Positions 63,327 to 64,000 of a DNA stretch of 64,000 nucleotides are shown one piece after another. The translations under genes and the position numbers were made by a program. The DNA lies in NCBI GenBank assembly GCA_014058105.1, contig JACGCM010002624.1, forward strand, positions 186,001 through 250,000, read 5' to 3'. The notes beneath the pieces are model-generated. The model made no database searches. It saw only the letters and a program-made list of their open reading frames with translations, and was not told where the DNA came from. This DNA is from Kingdonia uniflora. Lineage: Eukaryota > Streptophyta > Magnoliopsida > Ranunculales > Circaeasteraceae. Every line of letters begins with the position of its first letter. Within the stretch, counting starts at the first letter, position 1.

Positions 63327-64000
63327 AAGAATAATCACCGACATGCAAACTCTACTTTAAGTAGTAGTATTCGGCTTATGCTTAATTTGAAAAACATGCA
63401 TTATGGAGAAAAAGTTTGCACAAGGAAAACATTGGAGCAATAATTGTTTTAAGCAAGGGAGCAAGCGTGGCCATGCACAATGAAAACGTGCGGAGCAGAA
63501 AAATCTCATTTGAGAGAAACTTCACCATAAATGATAAATGTATGTTATGTGTGGAGCACAGAACAATATCGCAAAACTCATAGAGGCCAACTTGCCATTA
63601 TCAATGTCATTTTGCGATTATTGGTCAAAAATATAACATGACAAGATGTGGAGAGATATCGACATTGTGGTCAATACAGCTGCCACTATGAAATTTGATG
63701 AGACGTAACCATCAACGTTAAAAACTCTGTAACTGGTTTAGTTATACTATTTGAACACTACCATATTTTACATTTTTATTGCCTCAAGTACTAATACTTT
63801 GCAAAGAAGTGTGTAAAGCTACAGAATCTTGTTTATGTCTCTACTGGTGAGTTTATGCAAGTTTTAGATTTCTTACTGTCTTATAATAATGATGTTTCTG
63901 TCATTGCTCTTCACTTTTCAGGTTAAGGTTCGTATGAAAAGGATGTATAGTTTGGGATTCGTATGTTCGAATGCAACAGGTTAAGGTTTGTTTTTTCCTA
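63327..64000. other. CPS upstream region
   Basis: AT-rich sequence to the end of the window. No gene, RNA or repeat is recognised. It should hold the remaining CPS promoter. Confidence 0.5.

Overview
This is nuclear DNA from a flowering plant, almost certainly a eudicot. The genes are split by AT-rich GT-AG introns, and the proteins are plant-specific families: a plant actin with a leader intron, a POLTERGEIST-like PP2C, a CE13 pectin acetylesterase, a SABATH methyltransferase, the plastid envelope proteins OEP16 and TGD2, a P-class PPR protein, an F-box/LRR protein and an FAD-fused cyclopropane fatty-acid synthase. Intergenic DNA holds MITE-like elements, SINE pieces, LTR-like fragments and tandem repeats. 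The species cannot be named from the sequence.

Layout. 1-6.7 kb: actin (+) and an ENTH-domain protein (+). 7.4-25 kb: ALG10 (-), pectin acetylesterase (+) and a PLL-type PP2C (-). As I recall the Arabidopsis annotation, homologues of these three are neighbours there on two segments, so this looks like an old conserved block. 25-31 kb: intergenic DNA with MITEs, a duplicated stretch, one small conserved-looking ORF and a decayed alcohol dehydrogenase gene. 31-40.6 kb: SABATH methyltransferase (-), then a PPR gene (+) whose promoter and first exon are tandemly duplicated, then OEP16 (-). 41-48 kb: an array made of SINE tails, and TGD2 (-) with a 3.4-kb repeat-filled first intron. 49.7-55 kb: an F-box/LRR gene (+) with a probable leader intron, followed by a 1.1-kb satellite of palindromic sites. 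56-63.3 kb: a 23-exon cyclopropane synthase gene (-) with a MITE and a partial exon triplication in intron 2 and an LTR-like insert in intron 5.

I rebuilt ten complete coding sequences exon by exon: actin 377 aa, ENTH 320, ALG10 511, PAE 431, PLL 691, SABATH 366, OEP16 146, TGD2 379, F-box 420 and CPS 881. An eleventh, PPR 523 aa, is complete if the upstream copy of its first exon is used. All exon sums are multiples of three. The genes are not an operon or a metabolic cluster. The only loose functional theme is lipid and plastid-envelope biology (TGD2, OEP16, CPS), and that may be chance.

The most distinctive observations are: two adjacent perfect hairpins (16-bp and 21-bp stems) inside the PLL coding sequence; a 110-bp triplication that fuses a MITE end to the last 50 bp of a CPS exon with its splice donor; the PPR first-exon duplication, in which the copy nearer the gene body carries a stop; an insertion dated by its empty site in the sister copy; a 77-bp-period palindromic satellite; and a tandem 231-bp repeat in which three of four units encode a signal-peptide-like start.
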